DNA of 8,489 nucleotides from DATJQF01 sp035505995 (GTDB lineage: Bacteria > Bacteroidota > Bacteroidia > Bacteroidales > FEN-979). Position numbers and translations under genes: made by a program. The stretch covers positions 1 through 8,489 of the forward strand of contig DATJQF010000192.1 in assembly GCA_035505995.1 (NCBI GenBank). Reading direction: 5' to 3'. How positions within the stretch are numbered: position 1 is the stretch's first letter; every line of letters starts with the position of its first letter. The notes under the pieces are model-generated. The model saw nothing but the letters and a program-made list of their open reading frames with translations. It was not told the origin of the DNA and ran no database searches. Of the stretch, positions 6,536-8,489 are shown piece by piece.

Positions 6536-6966
6536 TCGCAGACGAACATACCATTACGGATTATATTCCCCAGCGTCCGCCGATGGTCCTGATCGGACAA
6601 CTTATTTCGGCCGTCGACAAAAAGACCGTAACTTCCCTGACCATACGGCCGGAAACTCTTTTCACGGAGGATGGTTCCTTTACGGAGCCCGGCCTGATCG
6701 AGAACATGGCGCAAACAGCGGCGGCCGGGGCGGGATACCGGGCCCGGGCACAGGGTCAGGCGCCGTCGCCGGGATTCATCGGCGGGATCCGGAACCTGAA
6801 AATTCATTTTCTTCCCCGGGTCGGGGATGAGATCCTGACGGAAGCCACCGTGGAGCATGAGGTGATGAACGCCACGGTCGTGCTGGCGAAAGTCAAGCGG
6901 GGATCCGCCCTGATAGCGGAATGCGAATTCAAAATATTCCTGATGAACCCAAATCCGCCTGCCTGA
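6532..6966 (+). CDS. ApeP-like hotdog 3-hydroxyacyl-ACP dehydratase
   Basis: A 144-residue single hotdog-fold protein. The N-terminal YIPQRPPMVLIGQL matches the LPHRxPxLLVDR region of FabZ-type dehydratases, with Gln14 where His is usual. The helix segment GLIENMAQTAA carries the expected acid, Glu57. The FabZ HFPGxPxMPG stretch holding the catalytic His is missing; it is replaced by the shorter TEDGSFTEPG. This layout resembles the ApeP-like dehydratases of aryl polyene clusters more than FabZ. It would dehydrate 3-hydroxyacyl-ACP to the trans-2-enoyl form. With no enoyl reductase visible, that would leave conjugated double bonds. The ATG at 6532 overlaps the previous stop (ATGA), and its own stop overlaps the next start (TGATG). 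Confidence 0.82.
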   Translation: MIADEHTITDYIPQRPPMVLIGQLISAVDKKTVTSLTIRPETLFTEDGSFTEPGLIENMAQTAAAGAGYRARAQGQAPSPGFIGGIRNLKIHFLPRVGDEILTEATVEHEVMNATVVLAKVKRGSALIAECEFKIFLMNPNPPA

Positions 6967-7367
6967 TGACAACGTCTTCCCCTTATAACGAAGAGCAGAT
7001 CCGGTCGGAGAACCTGTCGGAGCTGATGTATGATTATGATCAGTACGGCAACTACACCAGCAGATCCGGCAATTATTACATGAAGCATGAAGAGATCCTG
7101 ATGCACGACATGCTGAAGATGATGAAGGAAAAGCTGGACGGGATCCGGGAGCAGGTCCGGGCCGGGAAGCTGAGCCCTCTTGCCTTTCACATGGAGAACA
7201 AGCATATGGATCCGGGCATCCTGGCCCGGTATGCGGAAATCTCCGCCCGGAAAGTGAAGCGCCATTTAAAATCCGGGAATTTTTCGGAGTTGCCCGCGGA
7301 ATTGCTGAAAAAATATGCGGACGCCTTTGAGATCCCCGTTGAAGAACTCGTCACCCTGCCTGAATAA
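6966..7367 (+). CDS. Small protein with HTH (XRE-like) C-terminus
   Basis: A 133-residue protein of no family I can name. The N-terminal part is Tyr-rich (MYDYDQYGNY at 21-30, NYYMKHEE at 36-43). A charged helix follows (about 42-66). Residues about 82-128 look like the second half of an XRE/Cro-type helix-turn-helix: DPGILARYAEISARKVKRHL, then a turn, then ELLKKYADAFEIPVEELV, which resembles the typical 'LAKALGVSLDELL' ending. The start at 6966 is chosen because it overlaps the dehydratase stop as TGATG; an upstream in-frame ATG at 6921 would lie inside the dehydratase gene. It is encoded between a dehydratase and an acyltransferase with 12 nt to the next start. It may be a cluster regulator or a structural partner of the enzymes. 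The HTH resemblance is by eye only. Confidence 0.75.
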   Translation: MTTSSPYNEEQIRSENLSELMYDYDQYGNYTSRSGNYYMKHEEILMHDMLKMMKEKLDGIREQVRAGKLSPLAFHMENKHMDPGILARYAEISARKVKRHLKSGNFSELPAELLKKYADAFEIPVEELVTLPE

Positions 7368-7379
7368 ACCGGGAAATTG

Positions 7380-8399
7380 ATGGAAAATAAGATCGTTATT
7401 GAATACTGCCACCGGCACAGCGGACATTGTGAGACCGGGACCACTTCCAACCTGCTGAACCATTATGGCCTGGAGATCAGCGAGCCGATGGCTTTCGGGA
7501 TCGGGAGCGGGTTGTATTTCACGTATTTCCCGTTCCTCAAAGCGCTGGATGCCCCGTTATTCGCCTTCCGCGCCCTTCCCGGGCGGATCTTCCGGCGAAC
7601 CACCCGCAGGCTCGGCACCCGCACCGTCATGATCAGGAAGTTCAAAGATCCCGATGCTGCCATGCAGCTGCTGGATCAGAACCTGGAAAAGGGCATACCG
7701 ACCGGGGTACAGGTGGGCACCTACCACTTAAAATATTTCCCCGAGGAATACCGGATGCACTACAACTTCCACAATATCGTGGTGTTCGGCCGTGAAGACG
7801 GGATCTACCACATCGGGGAGCCGCAGCGGGAAAAGACGCAGGTGCTGACCCGCGACGACCTGCTCAAGGCCCGCTTTGCCAAAGGCCATTTCGGTCCGAA
7901 AGGCAAGATGTATTATATCGTGAATGTACTCCCCCACCCCGACCTGAAAAAAGCCGTGTTTGACGGCATCCGGGAAACCGTCCGGGACATGACACGGCAG
8001 CCCATCCCCTATGTGGGCTTCCGGGGCATGCGCCTGCTGGCCAGACACATGGATCAGTGGCCCCGCCGGTATCCCGAGAAGCAGGCTACGTATTACCTCA
8101 TGCAATTTGTCCGTTCTATAGAGGAATTCGGTACCGGGGGCGCCGGATACCGTTTTATTTACGGGGCATTCCTTAAAGAAGCCGGGGAACGCCTGCAGCA
8201 TTCCGGTCTCCTGGAGGCATCCCGGCTTATGGGGGAGACCGCTTCCCGGTGGAGGGAATTTTCCTTCCGCGGCGCCCGTTTTATCAAGAACCGGCCCGAA
8301 TCGGCGGATGATTTCGCATCCCTCAGCTCCCTGCTTCTTGATTGCGCGGAAAAAGAGGAACAGGTGATCCGGCACCTGGCGGTGCTGGCGGCAAGGTAA
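7380..8399 (+). CDS. BtrH-like acyltransferase (BtrH_N plus DUF4872-type region)
   Basis: A 339-residue protein. The N-terminal signature CHRHSGHCETGTTSNLL (10-26), followed by the FGIGSGLYFTY segment at 39-49, matches the BtrH N-terminal domain, with candidate nucleophile Cys17 and His16 next to it. A further segment (MHYNFHNIVVFG, GIYHIGEP) would complete that papain-like domain at about residue 155. The rest (about 165-330) fits the helical DUF4872-type region. BtrH itself moves an acyl group from the carrier protein BtrI to an aminoglycoside amine in butirosin biosynthesis. By analogy this protein would transfer the ACP-bound chain to an amine or hydroxyl acceptor; the acceptor is unknown. 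The start is the ATG at 7380 (an in-frame TTG precedes it). It is the last gene of the run before a new promoter. Confidence 0.85.
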   Translation: MENKIVIEYCHRHSGHCETGTTSNLLNHYGLEISEPMAFGIGSGLYFTYFPFLKALDAPLFAFRALPGRIFRRTTRRLGTRTVMIRKFKDPDAAMQLLDQNLEKGIPTGVQVGTYHLKYFPEEYRMHYNFHNIVVFGREDGIYHIGEPQREKTQVLTRDDLLKARFAKGHFGPKGKMYYIVNVLPHPDLKKAVFDGIRETVRDMTRQPIPYVGFRGMRLLARHMDQWPRRYPEKQATYYLMQFVRSIEEFGTGGAGYRFIYGAFLKEAGERLQHSGLLEASRLMGETASRWREFSFRGARFIKNRPESADDFASLSSLLLDCAEKEEQVIRHLAVLAAR

Positions 8400-8426
8400 G
8401 AGGTTCCGCGGCATTCATTTTTTTGT

Positions 8427-8434
8427 TACTTTCG
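8427..8434 (+). promoter_or_regulatory. Candidate -7 promoter box for the downstream gene (TACTTTCG)
   Basis: TACTTTCG differs from TAnnTTTG by one base and follows T7-G-T (8418-8426), the same arrangement as the T8-G-T-TATTTTTG promoter of the lyase gene. It lies 41-48 nt before the ATG at 8475 and outside coding sequence. No clear -33 TTTG is seen at the usual spacing. Confidence 0.5.
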
Positions 8435-8443
8435 TACGCTCAT

Positions 8444-8459
8444 ATGTTAAAAATAACAT
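8444..8459. repeat. Perfect inverted repeat ATGTTA-AAAA-TAACAT
   Basis: Two 6-bp arms flank four A. The repeat lies just after the candidate transcription start of the next gene, within its short leader, where an operator or a small 5' hairpin could act. The arms are short and AT-rich, so chance is possible. Confidence 0.45.
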
Positions 8460-8474
8460 TTAAAAGAGTTTTAT

Positions 8475-8489
8475 ATGGAACAAGGCACT
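8475..8489 (+). CDS. Start of a further gene, cut by the window end
   Basis: The ATG at 8475 opens MEQGT and stays open to the edge. Support is its position after a promoter-like box and an AT-rich leader; nothing can be said about function. If it belongs to the cluster, a transporter or one of the missing biosynthetic partners would fit, but that is a guess. Confidence 0.4.

Noticed and set aside
6532..6966. Standard FabZ assignment
   Set aside because: The HFPGxPxMPG catalytic segment is absent; an ApeP-like hotdog enzyme fits better.

Overview
The window most likely comes from a Bacteroidota (Bacteroidetes) chromosome, probably a fairly GC-rich, uncultured-type lineage. Three things point there. 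The first gene closely resembles the tyrosine ammonia-lyase of Flavobacterium johnsoniae, as recalled from memory. Candidate promoters follow the Bacteroidetes TAnnTTTG -7 pattern. None of the start codons has a clear Shine-Dalgarno sequence. Everything coding is on the + strand and looks like one specialised-metabolism locus.

Layout. Positions 1-334 hold no gene. They carry a degenerate ~10-bp tandem array (about 81-267) and then a TAnnTTTG promoter. Next come an aromatic amino acid ammonia-lyase (335-1888) and a FabG-type ketoreductase (1916-2644). A second array of 12 heptamers (2645-2728) follows, and its last unit contains the start codon of a FabB/F-type ketosynthase (2722-3942). A second candidate promoter (3977-3984) precedes a tightly packed run: acyl carrier protein (4005-4253), LpxL/HtrB-type acyltransferase (4260-5180), B12-binding radical SAM enzyme (5177-6535), ApeP-like hotdog dehydratase (6532-6966), small protein with an HTH-like C-terminus (6966-7367) and a BtrH-like acyltransferase (7380-8399). 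Three junctions in this run overlap (ATGA, ATGA, TGATG). The window ends with a third promoter, a small palindrome and the first five codons of another gene.

Proposed teamwork (inference). The lyase turns tyrosine into 4-coumarate as an aryl starter. ACP, ketosynthase, ketoreductase and dehydratase form one discrete type II fatty-acid-like elongation cycle that would build an unsaturated aryl chain, as in aryl polyene and flexirubin pathways. The B12 radical SAM enzyme would modify the starter or chain. The LpxL-type and BtrH-type proteins would move the finished acyl group from ACP to acceptors. A starter-activating ligase, a chain-length-factor partner, an enoyl reductase and an exporter are not visible here. 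They may lie downstream, or the product may differ from known aryl polyenes. The combination of TAL, a type II FAS set, B12 radical SAM, BtrH and a co-translated HTH-like protein is the most interesting content.
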